A stretch of 64,000 nt of DNA from Plectosphaerella cucumerina (GCA_020746995.1 JAGPXD010000005.1:1736001-1800000), one strand, 5' to 3'; numbered from the stretch's first letter, positions 31,435-43,830 are shown. Translations and numbers: made by a program. Notes: generated from the letters alone by a model not told the origin.

Positions 31435-33204
31435 GGCCCCCTGGACACGACATGTCGAGATGGGTACGTGGTTTGAGCCCGGAGTTCAGGTAGACCCCGT
31501 AAGTCAGTCCGTTCATGCTTCTGTAGTCAAGCTGACGGCTGACGAAATAAGACTTGTTACCTCTGCTTGCTTAGCGGGAACATCCTCGCGCTGCCTTGAC
31601 CCGGGCATGTGCCCCCGCCTGTGTCGGCACGTCAGACTCCGGAGTAGCTTCCGAATGCCCAGGCGGCATCGGATGCGTTGTCCCGGGCACTCGTATTGCG
31701 ATAGCAGTATGAAGCGGAGAGGCAGCTCGGCTGGTGACCTTCTGAGCTTCTCATTTGAGCTTTGGCAGAGTCACACGCGGGAAATGGCTTCGTCGTGACA
31801 TGGCTCCGCTTCTCATCTTTCGGAGTACGGGGACGATCTGCAAGCCTGCAACGGGCCCTGTGCCACGGCCTTGGGATAGACCACCTCCTCGTATCCTACC
31901 GTCTCCAACTCTGCCAAGTCTTCTTGAACCTGGCTCCCGGCGCCGCACGTGGCCGACGTTCCATGGCAGGCTCCAACTTCTTGCCGGGCCAAAGCAGGCA
32001 CACAACTCTCGTCGACTCGGCCCATCTCTCCACCGACAATGTTGCAGCTCATGAGAAGACCCCGCAATCCTTCAAGTCATAGACGAGGGATCCTGGGATC
32101 TGCACTGCAGGATGCTGCGTTGCGACGCTGGACTTCGGAAGCCCGCCGGGACACGATGGACACCAAGGAAGAGGTTCTGAGGACTCGAAGCAAGCTTCGG
32201 CCGAAACGAAACCCCGCGGGGAAATGCCCCAGACGTGCGGCGCAGCAGATTGGGAAGACTTCACTTGCAGCAAACGAATGCCGGGCATAGCGGAAATCCG
32301 CCACCAGGACACACCTTCCTGGAACGTCGGCTTGTTGCCAAGATCATTGGGCCATCCTTCCGGCTATGAAGAATTCCCCGCCCGGCTCGCTCTCGGTCCT
32401 GGCAACGATGAAAGCCGAAGGTCCCGCGCATTTCAGGAAGACTCGAGGACGGCCACACGGACATCACCTCCGAGTTGATGTCGCGCATTCGATAGTTCAT
32501 GCAGCCAAGGCAGTCGAACCGACTCCCTGAAGGACAACGTCGGCAAACAGGCATCGCTGCCCCTCATCGTCGACTGTTCAGGCAAAATACACCCCGGACG
32601 CTGCGCAATTTTGCAAGCCGTCCACCCATCGACATGAGGGCTCCCCTCACTATCCACACCTCGCCTGGCTTACTTCCCCGCAGTCCCAGCGGTCGAGGGG
32701 CCCCTGAACGATGGGGAAACACCTGGGGTTGCTGGACCAGCCCTACAACTGCTGTACTAAGCGACACCACCAAGACCAGGAGCTGCCCAACCCCAAAGTC
32801 CCATCCCCGCACTTCGTCGTCTGCTTCGTCCCCCAAGCTTCCCAAGACAGGGGTCCTCGGCAGGTCCATCCCCACACAGTTCACACACATCTGCATCCGG
32901 CCAGTACTCTTCCTGACGATAGGACCTTCCACTTGCTGCTGCTGGCCCGCTCGGTGCAAGTTGAAGCGAGAACCCATGGTTGCTAGCATCGGAATTCCTT
33001 TGCTGTGATGGGTGCGCATGACGAGAGGGCCATGGGCTCCGCCCCCAGACGATGCCACAATCTGGGGATCCTTGGGGTTGATTGAAGCATGGATAAAAGG
33101 TGCTGGTGCCATCGTGGTGAGAACAGAGAAGGAGGAGTCGATTGTGCAAGCTGTCCGCGCAGCCTCGCCTTCACCACAGCTTCCTCTGTTGCCAGTCGTT
33201 AGCC
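31435..33204. other. Long intergenic region between CLP1 and the GH106-like gene
   Basis: A 1.77-kb gap. Several open frames exist (the longest is minus 32564-33271), but none shows a domain, a signal peptide or intron-consistent structure. I see no RNA gene or repeat. It marks the change from the compact housekeeping half to the looser accessory half. Confidence 0.5.
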
Positions 33205-36173
33205 ATGTCTCTGGTGAGTTCCAACCATCTGCCCCACCCTGACGACGTTCCCTCAAACTTCCATAGTCCACCCTCGTGCAAGGCGCCTTGGGCGGCGCCT
33301 ACGAGGCGTTCCAAACGCCCCCGATGCGAGCTCGCCCCATGTTCCGATGGTGGTGGCCCGATGGCCTCGTCGACCCCGAAGAGATCAGGACCGAAGTCCG
33401 CCAAATGTACGACGGCGGCTTCGGTGGTGCCGAGATCAGCGACGTCCACCGCGGCCGAAACACTCCCATCGATCTCGAGAACTACGGCTGGGGCTCCGAG
33501 CCGTTTGTTGACGGCATCTACGCCGCCGCCGCGGAGGCTGAGCCCCTCGGGTTCTACATTGACAACACTGTCGGGCCCACGTACCCTGCCTCGGTGCCCG
33601 GACTCACGCATGACGATCCTGCGGCCCTTCGCGAGGTCGTGCTCGGCCGTGTGGTGGTGCAGAACGGCGAGGCGTACTCGGGCCCTGTGCCTCCTCCTGG
33701 CCGCGCCGCCCACGGCACTGTCAAAAACGAGACCCTGCTGGCCGTCCATGCCTACAAGGTGAACAGCCGCAGCACACCGACCGCCAGCCCCATCATCATC
33801 GACCACGACAGCTTGATCAGCCTCTCCTGCCTGGTCAAGGACGGAAACATCCGCTTCACGCCCCCTGATAATGCCACGTGGATCCTCATGTCCTGGTACC
33901 ACCGCGGTGCGGGCATGAACGCCAAAGGTGGCCCTCACAACCACGAGGAGGGTTCTGTCATCGACCACTTCTCTGCCCGCGGCACGCAGGCCATGATCGA
34001 CTTTTGGGAAGACAACATTCTCAACCCCGAGGTCAAGGACCTCCTGTCAGCAATCGGCGGCGCCTTCTTCGAGGACTCGATCGAGCTCGAGTATAACACA
34101 CTTTGGTCGTATGACTTCAGAGACGAGTTCAAGGAGCGCCAGGGCTACGATATCCTTCGCTATCTGCCGGCAGTTACCCAGGATGACCAGAAGAACGTGT
34201 TCCGCTTCTCCGACGAGGAGCTCAACCGCGGCGTCATCAACGACTTCTGGGACACCCTCGGCAAGATGTACGTCGACAACCACGTCGGCGTGCTCAAGCC
34301 ATGGGCCAACGAGTTCAACTATCGCTACCGCGCGCAGGTGTATGGCATCCCCACCGACTCGATGAGCGCCGTCGCCAAAATTGACATTCCCGAGGGCGAG
34401 AGCCTGGGCTTCAAGAACCTGGGTGATTGGCGCTCCCTCGCGGGTGCGGCCAACTTTGCCAACCTCAAGGTCATCGGAAACGAGGCCTGCGCCTTCTTGG
34501 GCCTCTCCTACCAGCTCGGCTGGGAGCTGATGCTGCAGACAATCAACCCCATCATGACGGCTGGAATTAACCTCCAGGTTCTCCACGGGTTCGCTTACAA
34601 GGAGGCACCCGGTGCAAAGTGGCCCGGTTTCGCCGCCTTCACCCCTTATGGCCGCAACGGCGTCGGCTACTCGGAGGCCTGGGGCCCGCGTATCCCCATG
34701 TGGAAGCACGTTCGCGACTTCTCTGGCTACCTCTCGCGCGTCCAGGCACTGCTGCAGCGCGGCCAGCCCAAGCATGACGTCGCCTTTCTCTCACCCAAGG
34801 GCTACATCGCCGCCGGGTTCAGCGGCATTTACTTCCATGCCGATGGCGCCCGTAATGGCTGGAGCATGAACCTCGTCGGGCCTGCGCAGTTCCGCGAGCC
34901 CACCGCCTTCGTCGAGGACAAGAAGCTTCACCCCCGCGGGCCTGGGTACACCGTCGTTGCCTTCGAGGGCGATTCCTTTGCCAACCGCGCCCCCGTCATC
35001 GAGCTTGATACGGCTGAGAGGATCCTTGACTACGCCAAGCAGGGCGTCACAGTCCTCATTATCGGAAACTGGACTGTCCCCCGCGCCTTCCACTTCCGCG
35101 AGTTCGACCAGAACGCGAAGATCAAGACCATCATCGACGAGCTGCTGACCCTGCCCAACGTCCACAACCCGTCCACCCGCGAGGACATCCCGGCTTACAT
35201 AGCCAAGGTGCCTGTCAAGCCGCGCGTGCAGTACGACAACCAGCAGCTACTGAACTACCACCGTGTTGATGGTGACGTCGAGCACTTCTACTTCACTGCC
35301 ACGCACACCGACATTTACCAGGTCCGCGCCAACCTGCGCATCCAGCCTGTTCTCGCCGACGTTCTCATCCCGCGGCCCAACGCAAAGTACGTCCCATTCT
35401 GGATGGACCCATGGACTGGCAATGTCGTCCCTGTCGCAGACTACGAGGAGGTCTCGGACACCCAGATCAAGCTGCACCTCGATATCCCCGCCTACTCCTC
35501 GGCATTTGTCTCCATCGCGCCCCTCGACGCCCCGCCCGTCCACGCGCTGTCATCCCCGGGCGGCGCCGGCACCCGCGTCTTCCGCACCGACGACGGTCTC
35601 TTCCTCCGCTCCAACCAGTCAGGCACATACACCACAGAGCTCAGCACCGGCTCTTCAGTCGAGACAGTCATCGACTCAATCCCTGCCGTCGTCGAGCTCG
35701 GCTCCTGGTCCCTCTCCGTCGAGTCCTGGGGTCCCACCGATGACATCCTCTCCCCCGAGACAGTCAAAACCCGCAGCGAGCACACTCTGTCCACCCTCGT
35801 CCCCTGGACTGAAATCGACGGCCTCGCCGACGTCGCCGGCATCGGCAACTACACCACGTCCTTCGACCTCCCATCGTCCTGGGACGCCACCGCCCACGGC
35901 GCCTTCCTCGCCGTGCCAAAGTTCATCGGCTCCCTCCGCGTCTTCGTCAACGGCCTCTGGCTCGGCCCCGTCGACCAGCTTGGCGTCGAATTCGACATCT
36001 CCCCACTCCTAAAGGCGGGATCCAACGAGGTCGTCCTCGAGGTCGCCACAAACCTTATCAACAAGTTGCGCATCGTGGATCCTGACGTCTACGCCGTCGT
36101 TGTAAGACAGGCCCACGGCCTTGTCGGCACGCTGGAGGTGAAGCCGTATGCAATTGCCAAGATTGCCGAATAG
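33205..36173 (+). CDS. GH106-like glycoside hydrolase (putative alpha-L-rhamnosidase)
   Basis: Two exons, 33205-33213 and 33267-36173, give 971 residues. Exon 1 codes only MSL before gtgagt. The N-terminal block RPMFRWWWPDGLVDPEEIRT followed by MYDGGFGGAEI is the hallmark of the GH106 alpha-L-rhamnosidase superfamily barrel. Further blocks are GGAFFEDSIELEYNTLWSYD (likely carrying acidic active-site residues), FKERQGYDILRYLPAV and WGPRIPMWKHVRDFSGYLSR. The C-terminus is a beta-sandwich (GNYTTSFDLPSSWDATAHGA, then RVFVNGLWLG). I see no N-terminal signal peptide, so it may be intracellular or enter another route. The substrate is inferred only from family. A 15-G run follows the stop within 6 bases. 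Confidence 0.85.
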
Positions 36174-36539
36174 ACCGCGGGGGGGGGGGGGGGTTAGACA
36201 CGACTTGTAGACGAATTGATGAATAAAGAAGACTCTGGTACCAATCCTACCCTGCACGTCATTCGTCTCCTCCACAATCGCGAACCGGCCAGTGATGCAC
36301 TGTCGATCGCCAGATACCCTTGCTCCTGAACAGAGTCAGCCCTAGTACTGCAGTCAGCAGCCGTGCCCTCCCGACCCAGGGTATGCCGACCTCACCCGGA
36401 TAAACTGCCTGAGGACATCGCGTGTAAGTCGTACCCATCACTGAAACGACAAGTATAAAACGATCTTTAGTAGCCCAAAGTTCAACAGTCTCCGGACCAT
36501 CACCCTCATCTCCCTACAGTCCTCACATAATAAACAATC
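36174..36539. other. Intergenic region between the GH106-like and SnoaL-like genes
   Basis: 366 bp with the poly-G tract and the upstream region of the next gene; the 100 bp before the next ATG are C-rich, ending caataataaacaatc-like. No gene visible. Confidence 0.5.
36179..36193 (+). repeat. Homopolymer G tract (15 G)
   Basis: An uninterrupted run of 15 G begins five bases after the GH106 stop codon, in the presumed 3' UTR. Such tracts are length-unstable and prone to sequencing error, so the true length is uncertain. Confidence 0.9.
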
Positions 36540-37022
36540 ATGTCCACCACCAAGTCCCCCCTCCTCGCCACGGCAGAATCCTTCTTCTCCGCCCTCTCCA
36601 TCTGCGACATGGACCGCGTCGCATCCTTCCTCGCCCCAGAGTACGAACACCACTTCCTACCCGCCTCCTCCGGCCTCGGCCCCCCCGTAGACCGCGACGC
36701 CCTGATCGGGCGCTTCACCGGCCTCCGCTCCATCGCCACCGGCGTCGAAATCACCATCAACCAGTCGTGGCCCAACGACGCCGCTCACACAATCACCCTC
36801 CAAACGACCAACACACCACACTTCAAAGACATCGTCAAGCGGCCCGAGGATGTAGAGGGCGAGTGGGATTTCTCGATTCAGTGCATGTTTGTCCTCACCA
36901 TGGACGAGAGCGGCGAGAAGATGGTCAAGTCGATCGAGTTTGTCGAGGGCCCTACGACGGAGAAGATGATGGTGCAGGTCCCCAAGGCGTTCCAGCGCGT
37001 GGGTATCGCGTTGGGGCCGTGA
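36540..37022 (+). CDS. SnoaL/NTF2-like small protein
   Basis: A single exon of 160 residues. The start MSTTKSPLLATAESFFSALS and the segment MDRVASFLAPEYEHHFLPAS match the first helix and cone-shaped pocket of SnoaL-like NTF2-fold proteins common in fungi. The later strands ITLQTTNTPHFKDIV, WDFSIQCMFVLTMDESGEKM and VKSIEFVEGPTTEKMM fit the fold. Members act as cyclases, isomerases or ligand binders, and nothing in the sequence fixes a reaction here. It is convergent with the wall-protein gene, 286 bp apart. Confidence 0.7.
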   Translation: MSTTKSPLLATAESFFSALSICDMDRVASFLAPEYEHHFLPASSGLGPPVDRDALIGRFTGLRSIATGVEITINQSWPNDAAHTITLQTTNTPHFKDIVKRPEDVEGEWDFSIQCMFVLTMDESGEKMVKSIEFVEGPTTEKMMVQVPKAFQRVGIALGP

Positions 37023-37308
37023 GGCTGTGTCTGCACGGGGTACAAGATGGGCTAGGCTTTTAATATCATGTACAATAAATACCACTCTGTCTAAAGCTTT
37101 ACGACGAAGCGCAAGGTCTATCGTGACCAAAAAGAGAAAACCACCCGGCCGTGCTCACGTCCAGACGCTAATTACAATGTCCAATACGGCTGTGACACCC
37201 ATAATACTATCCATTCAAACATCCAACGGTTCATATGCTGAGTTCCATCATGCTATGTCCTGGGTGCGCAAGGATCTATCTCTGAGAGGGAAGGAAAGAA
37301 GTTGTGCT

Positions 37309-40300
37309 TTACAGCAGCAGAGCCACGGCAGCGGCGGCGAAGCCAGCAGCGGCCGTCAGGGCTCCAGCGCCGAGGCGGGGGCTGCCGGCCTGGACGGGAG
37401 GGGGCAGGGGCAGGGTCTCGATGGGCAGGGGGACCGGGGGCGTGAATGTCGCGACGAAGGAGGCGCTGACGAGAGTGGTGGGAGCCGAAGGAGGGATGGG
37501 GAGCGTCTGGAAGATGGGTGTGGGCTGCTCAGGCTGCTCCGGGGACTCGGGGACGGGCTGCTCCGGAGTAGGAACGAAGGGCGTCTTGGGGGTCTCAGGG
37601 GTAGGCTGCTCAGGAGTAGGCTCCTCGGGAGTGGGCTGCTCGGGGGTGGGAACGAAGGGAGTGTCGGGGTTCTCAGGGACGGGGTACTCGGGAGTCTCGG
37701 ACGTCTCGGGAACAGGCTCCTCAGGAGTAGGAGTGACGGGCGTCTCCGGGGTCTCAGGCTCCTCGGGGGTCGGGACGACAGGAGTCTCAGGCTCCTCCGG
37801 CTGGGTGGGAGGGGCAGTGGTCTGCGGGGGAGGCGCACCCGGGACCGACTGCTCGGGAAGGGCGCTGGTGATGGTCTCGAAGATGGGAGTGGGAGTGGTC
37901 TCGAACACGGGAACCGGGGTGGTGGTCTCGATGATCTCAGTCTCGATGATGGTGGTGGGAACTCCGGAGCATTCCACGCCAGGGGCACAGCTGGTGATCG
38001 TGTTGATAATGGTCTTGGAAACGACAATCGTGGTGGGAATGTCCGTGACTGGGCAGACAGTCGTGGTAACGACGACAACTTGGGCTAGAAAGACACACAA
38101 GTCAGTATTGAGGAGCATGTAAGAGGGAAGGAGGGGAACTTACTGGTCGAACCGATGAGGCCAGGGCACTCCGCAGCGGCCTCAGGAGGGCACGAGACGA
38201 TGGTTGAGACGGACGTCTCGGTGAGGGTCAGGGTCGTCAGACGCTCGGTGCTCGTGACCGGAGGAGGGGTAGGCAGAGCATCGGAGACGGTCTCTTGGGG
38301 AGGCTGCGAGACGACCGAAGTGGGTGCCTCAACAGGAGGCTCGGGAACGTCAGGCGTCAGGGTCTCGGTGGGCTCGTTGATAGGAGGCTCCGGGTAGGCG
38401 GTCGTGGGAGCATCGACTGGGGGCTCGGAAGCGGGCGTCTCCTCGGGGACAGCCGAGGTGGGAGTGGGAGGGACGGGAAGAGCATCAGACTCGGTGACGA
38501 TCTGAGAAGTCTGGGGCTCGGTGACGGGCACATCGATGGTCGTGACCTGAGTCTCAGTCTCAACCTTGGTGGTGGGGCGGGCAGGACAGTCCGGAACATC
38601 CTCAGGGCACTCAGTCAGGGTCTCGACAATGGTTCGGGAAACCGTCAGAGTCGTGGGAACCTCGGTGATCGGGCAGACCGTGGTCGTAACAACAACAACC
38701 TGAGTCGTGGAGCCGATCTGACCGGGACAGTCGGCGGCGGCATCGGGAGCGCAAGAAGTAATAGTTGAAACGGTCGTCTCGGTGAGAGTCAGGGTCGTGG
38801 ACCGCTGCGAGGTGCTGGGCGTGGGAGCCTCGGTGGTGATGGGCGCGGAGGGCTCGGCAGAGGTCAGGGGGACCTCGTCGATGACGGGAACCTCGGTGGT
38901 CGTGACAATGGTCTCGGTCTCGACCTTGGTCGTGGGGCGGGCAGGACAGTTGGGGGTGTCCTCGGGGCACTCAGTCAAGGTCTCGACGATTGTGCGGGAG
39001 ACAGTGAGGGTCTGAGGGATCTCCGTGAGCGGGCAGACCGTGGTGGTGACAACGACGACTTCGGTCGTCGAGCCAATCAGACCAGGGCACTCGGCAGCAG
39101 CCTCTGGCGGGCAAGAGGTGATGGTAGAGACGGAAGTCGAGGTGAGGGTGAGAGTAGTGAGGCGCTCAGACGAAGTCGGGGTGGGGGGCTGGTTCGAGAT
39201 GGGTCCAGAAGGCTGCTCGGTCGACACAGAAACGGGCGTCTCGGTGGAGGCAGGCACGGGAGGCTCAGACGAGACGGCCACAGAGGTCTCGCTCGAGACG
39301 GGAACGGGAAGCACGCTCGAAGCAGCCACGGGAGGCTCGCTGTAGACGGGCGCAGAAGGCTCAAAGGACGTCTGGGGGATGTTGTCGATGACTGGGACCT
39401 CGGTGCTGGTAACGATGGTCGCGGTCTCGATCCTGGTCGTGGGGCGGCCAGGGCAGTCCGGCTCGTCGCCGCAGTCCGTGACCGTCTCGACGATGGTGCG
39501 GGATACGGTCAGGGTCTGAGGGATGTCGGTGAGCGGGCACACAGTGGTAGTAACAACCACAACCTCAGTGGTAGAGCCGATGAGACCAGGGCACTCTGCG
39601 GCAGCCTCAGGCGGGCAGGAGGTAATGGTGGAAACGGAAGTCGAGGTGATGGTCAGGGTAGTTTGGCGCTCGACCGACGTGGGCGCCGGGGTCTCGACGG
39701 AGGAAAGGGGCAGAGCCTCGGACTGGGTGACCTCGGGCACGGAGGAGATGAGGGAAGACTCGGGCTGCGAAGGGACGGCGGAGCTAGCGGGGGCCTCGGA
39801 GACAGAGATGGAAGGCTCCTCGTAGATGATGGAGCTGACAGGAGCCTCGGAGACGGAGCTGGCAGGGGCCTCGGGGACGGAGCTAGCGACCTCGGAGGCG
39901 ACAGAGCTGGCAGGGGCTTCTGAGACAACAGAGCTAGGCTGCTCGGGAACGTCGTAGCTGATAGGAGGCTCAGGGGTAGCAGAGCTGACAGGCGACTCGG
40001 GGACGTCGGAGCTCAGGGGTGCCTCGGGGGCAACAGAGCTGGCGACGGAGACGGGCTCCTCAGGCGCCGGGGAACTGACGGGCTGCTCGGGGACGTCGTA
40101 GGAGACCGGAGGCTCGGGGGTGCCAGCAGAGGCCGAGGGCTGCTCCGGGGCAGCAGTGGTGCTAGGCTGCTCGGGGACGGCAGGAGTAGTCGGCTGCTCG
40201 GGGAAGTCGTAGGTGACAGGCGGCTCGGGGGTGTCGGCAGATGTGGCGGGCTGCTCCGGGGAAGCAGAGGTCACGGGCTGGACGGGAGCGACGGAGCTGG

Positions 40301-40864
40301 GGGTGTTGACGGGTTCGGGGGCACCGTAGGTCGGGACGTCCGAGTAGTCGTTCTCCTCCTCGCTGCCGCCGATGGGCTGGCCGGGGATATCGTAAGAGGG
40401 AACATCGGTGTAAGTGTTCTCCTCCTCCTCGGTCTGGCCAGGGACGTCGTACGAGGGAACATCCGGGGAGCTGTTCTCCTCTTCGTTCTGGCCTCCCGAC
40501 TGTCCCGGGACATCGTATGAAGGGACGTCCGAGTAGTCGGACTGGCCAGGGACGCCGTAGGCCGGGACGTCTGAGTACCCGGTCTGGGCCTCGGGCTGGC
40601 CGTACTTGCCGGTCTGGCTGAACTTTGCGGAGCGGAGGCGAAGGTAGCTCTCGGAGAAGGTCTCGGCGGCGGGGTTCTCGGCCTGCAGCATGTCAGCTTG
40701 GGTGAGGCGGTTGAGCCATGTGTGGTGTCACGTACCACGACCGCGTCGAACTTTTGCAGGACGTTGTCTGCGTTCTGAGCATCACCCATGCGGTAGGGCG
40801 ATGCCTGGGCGGCGGCGACCAGGATGGCCGCCGACGTCAGGGCGGTAAAGAGTGAAGGTGCCAT
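37309..40864 (-). CDS. Large Ser/Thr/Pro-rich GPI-anchored cell-wall protein with tandem repeats
   Basis: Three exons, 40864-40736, 40682-38144 and 38084-37309, give 1,147 residues. The start MAPSLFTALTSAAILVAAAQA is a signal peptide. Near the N-terminus five SDVPSYDVPGQ-type repeats occur, followed by a long EQP/EAP/SS-rich stalk. Then come four tandem modules of roughly 95-110 residues with the pattern TTLTLTETSVSTI.SCPPEA, EVVVVTTTVCPLT, PQTLTVSRTIVETLTECP, and RPTTKVETE. The C-terminus is again Pro/Thr/Glu-rich and ends in a hydrophobic tail (GAGALTAAAGFAAAAVALLL), consistent with GPI attachment. Conserved Cys in each module could pair. It is likely a heavily O-glycosylated wall or adhesion protein; binding partners are unknown. 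The second intron falls inside the fourth module. Confidence 0.85.
37900..39670 (-). repeat. Four tandem coding modules (about 95-110 aa each)
   Basis: Modules lie at about 39670-39382, 39170-38879, 38810-38529 and 38250-37900 (the last interrupted by the intron 38085-38143). Each carries two Cys near ITSCPPEAAAECPG, one in TTTVCP, and one to three (usually two) in the TECPEDxPNCPARPT part. The first three modules are very alike in DNA. The fourth is most diverged, suggesting older duplication at the C-terminal side. Confidence 0.85.
40325..40580 (-). repeat. N-terminal DVPxYxVPGQ repeats
   Basis: Five degenerate units of about 12 residues (YSDVPAYGVPGQ, YSDVPSYDVPGQ, SPDVPSYDVPGQ, YTDVPSYDIPGQ, YSDVPTYGAPEP), separated by short acidic EEEN spacers, near the N-terminus of the wall protein. 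Confidence 0.85.
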
Positions 40865-43830
40865 TGTGGGCGGGATATCGATGAGATGCTAGGTAGTAGA
40901 TGCTGATAGAAGCAAATAGTGTTGAAGTGCCAGGTGTAGAGAGGCAAGAAGCGAAAGACGAGCTCGAGTCCAGGGTATAGATACTCTTTCCGGGATCGAG
41001 TAGTCGCGACTCCGTCAACGGAGTGAACAGCGGCTTGTAAACAAGTCAAAGGGTTGCGAAGAAACAAGCCGTCAAAGGGTGACCGTGGCGAAGGTTGTGG
41101 ATGCCGCGGGAGTTCGAGAAGTGAAGCGCACAATGGATGCAAAGGAAAAGTGCGAAAGAAGATGTCTTGTCGAACACAAGACGGCAGCACAAAGAGACTA
41201 CCTTTGAAACGAGAAAAACGACTAAGTAGGTAGTACACGGAGAGCCGGGCGAGCTGGGCGGCAAAGAGCCTTATATCGGTGGTTGACGTGCCTGGCCATG
41301 TCGCTCTGCTTGGTGTTGGCCTGGCAGGGCCTTGCAGGGCTTGGTGGTGTGGTGGACCGTATCGACGGACATTAGCCAGGGGTCGACGTGTGGAGGCTCA
41401 GGGGCAGGAGAGGCTCCGGTCGAATGAGGCCGAACGGAACAGGTCGAGAGGCCCTCGAGAGAGGAGACAGAAGGGGAGGGTCCCAGTCTGGAAGCAGGGG
41501 TCTGGCATGACGAAGAACGACGGGCATGTGTTGCCCTGTCCGTCCGCCGTCCGGTGGGACTCCACGCCCGTGATTGTTGTTGATGATGGCCGCCGCCGAC
41601 TGGGCCGAGGCCGAGACCCTCTGGGATGCAGAAGCCAGGGCGGGCTCAGGAACCGCCGGCAAAGAGAAAGGCTGCGCGTGGGAGTCTGTTTTTGGACGCG
41701 GCCCGCGGCTGCGGCCTCAGAGGTTGACGATGGTTGGACGAGAGGACTTGGTGATGTTGCCGAATCGGGGGGATGCGACGTGGTCGTCCACTCGCCGGCC
41801 GAAGATCGTCGTCGATGCGCGATTCGCTTGCTGCCGCTGGCCAAGACAAGGCCATTCGACGTGTCTGTCCATCGCAGATGGGGCGCCCTAGGCTGAGTCG
41901 CACGCTCGTCGATGCGCCGGGAGGCCGCTGGCTGTCAGTGTCATCCCATATCGGCAGCAGGGGACACGGACGCAGAGATCAGGTGCCAGTGCAGGCGGGG
42001 ATCGGAAATCATTGCGGTGGCCAGACACGGTGGACGAGGGTCCGTGGTGGAAGAGGCGAAAGACAAGGACGCGTGGATGCACTGGCAGCAATTGTGGGAA
42101 TCGGAATCGAGCAGGATCCAGAGAACCGCAGATGGAAGGCGGCTCCCAAACATGCCCTTGCCTCTTGATGCCCTGCAAGAGGCAGTGAGGAGGAGAGGGA
42201 GGAGCTGTTGCCGAATCAGAGGCTGGCGTCCCGCCTGTCCTGAGACGCCGCCCCTGTCGTTCAGCGGCAGGGGCACTGGCGGGGCATGAGTGTTGGCTCT
42301 CTGATTGGCTTACGGAAGGCTGGATGCGCCGGAGTCTTCGCATCATTGGCTCAGGTCCTCGTCTTCTTCGGGTCATTCTTTCCAGCGGGTATCTGGGCGC
42401 TTTCCTGCCTCTTCATCTCAGGACCCTTCGGAATCCGTGAACGACCGGCCGAACTGCTTGACCTCAATTTGGCTGCCTGACCCAAGACACAGCCCAGAAA
42501 TACGATGACGACCCATCGACACAGGCGCCGGATCTAAGCGACGACGGCTACGCGATGCGCCTGGCGCTTAGATGCCCTTTGACCTGAACCCAGAGCAGCT
42601 GAGCTCGGCGGTTGCTGCTCTCCACGCGCTTCTCATCCAAACAACCCAAGGCCGGCCAGGGCATGCCTGCATCTGGAGCCCCGGCCGCTGCTCTCTACTT
42701 GGGACGATCGGGGCTTGTTTCTTGCTACCGCCCAGCCTGTAGCCAGTTTCAACATGACCACCTCCCTCCTTCACTCTCCGTGTCGGCTCCGCGCCGGCGC
42801 CGCATCACTTGCTCAACTTTCTCGGCTGCCAGCGTCATCTTGATGATCAACCACAAGAGGCTGAAAGAGATCCGGCTCGAGGCCTGATACAAAGACGACT
42901 GTTCCGCTCGTCATCTATCTTCGGACAGCCGCGTGCCAAGATGTCGGTCTTCACAATGAATGCCTCTACCCTTCGAGTCTTTGGATGGACTTTGTCTGCT
43001 CATGTTGAGGACCTATTCCTGGAACATCTCTAGTCATCTTTGCTGATCGCATCGAAGCAGCAAATGAGGCCGCCACTACTCCCCAGCCACCATGACGCTT
43101 GCTCTGAAGTTCACCTCGACTTAATAGCGTCCACCTTGCATCCTTACAAACAGCGGGAGGGGCACAATTTCAGTTGCTGGTCCTCCTTCGTTTCATCGCC
43201 GGGAGTCGACCCCGCCCCCGATCTCGACGAGGCTCCGGTGCTGCTGGTTGTTCTGGGTCTCCCCGAGGCTATGCGCCGTTCCCGACTGGGCAAGCAAGTG
43301 CCGTGAGAGACGGGAATCGCCAGAGGATCACACCCGAGACCGAGAGCCCCACGGGCAACGTCTGAGACACACGTCCGCCAACCCAAGCCTGTCTTTCATG
43401 AGCAAGACGGAAACCATGGCATGCCCGGATTGCCGTAGTCCGAGGGCCGAGCTGCTCAACTCCCGTGTCACCCCAGCAGCCCTGGGTGGCGCCCCTGGTG
43501 GAATGCTCGATTGGACAGCTCTCCTCTTTGCGGGCAGCAAGACCAACGGCAAAGACATGTTCGTTCTGTCCGCATCCGGGTCAACATGATTAGCTCTGGG
43601 CGAGCTGAAACGTTGCTTACAGCTTGGGGCAGCTGACGTCGCGGCTGTTCGATCCCCAAGTTTCCCGTGAAGATTGGCGGCCGGGCCTTTCATCCCTTCT
43701 ACGGACCATAAACCAAGTCCTCGGGTCCAGAATCCAGCGTGACGGTACCAAGCCTGCTCTGGTGACGGATTGTTTACCCTGAGCGAGCACTAGATCACAG
43801 CCTCCGAACAGCACATCCCGTTCAGTCAGC
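40865..43830. other. Very long divergent intergenic region
   Basis: Nearly 3 kb lie between the wall-protein ATG and the methyltransferase ATG. Frames such as 41279-41896 (+) or 41398-41844 (-) lack domains and look like chance. A 64-codon hydrophobic frame at 42286-42480 is too weak to call. CCAAT-like sites (attgg) occur near 42302 and 42345. No RNA gene or transposon remnant recognised. Confidence 0.5.

Noticed and set aside
32500..32545. A B-box-like GGTTCGACTGCC on the minus strand
   Set aside because: No anticodon arm or acceptor stem forms around it.
32564..33271. A 235-codon minus-strand frame upstream of the GH106-like gene
   Set aside because: No domain or splice-consistent structure, and it overlaps the start of the well-supported GH106-like gene.
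41279..41896. Open frames in the 3-kb gap before the methyltransferase
   Set aside because: Several overlapping frames on both strands with biased, non-protein composition; none can be preferred.
42286..42480. A 64-codon hydrophobic frame that might be a small membrane protein
   Set aside because: No start context, partner exon or homologue known to me; the hydrophobicity comes from T-rich DNA around CCAAT-like sites.
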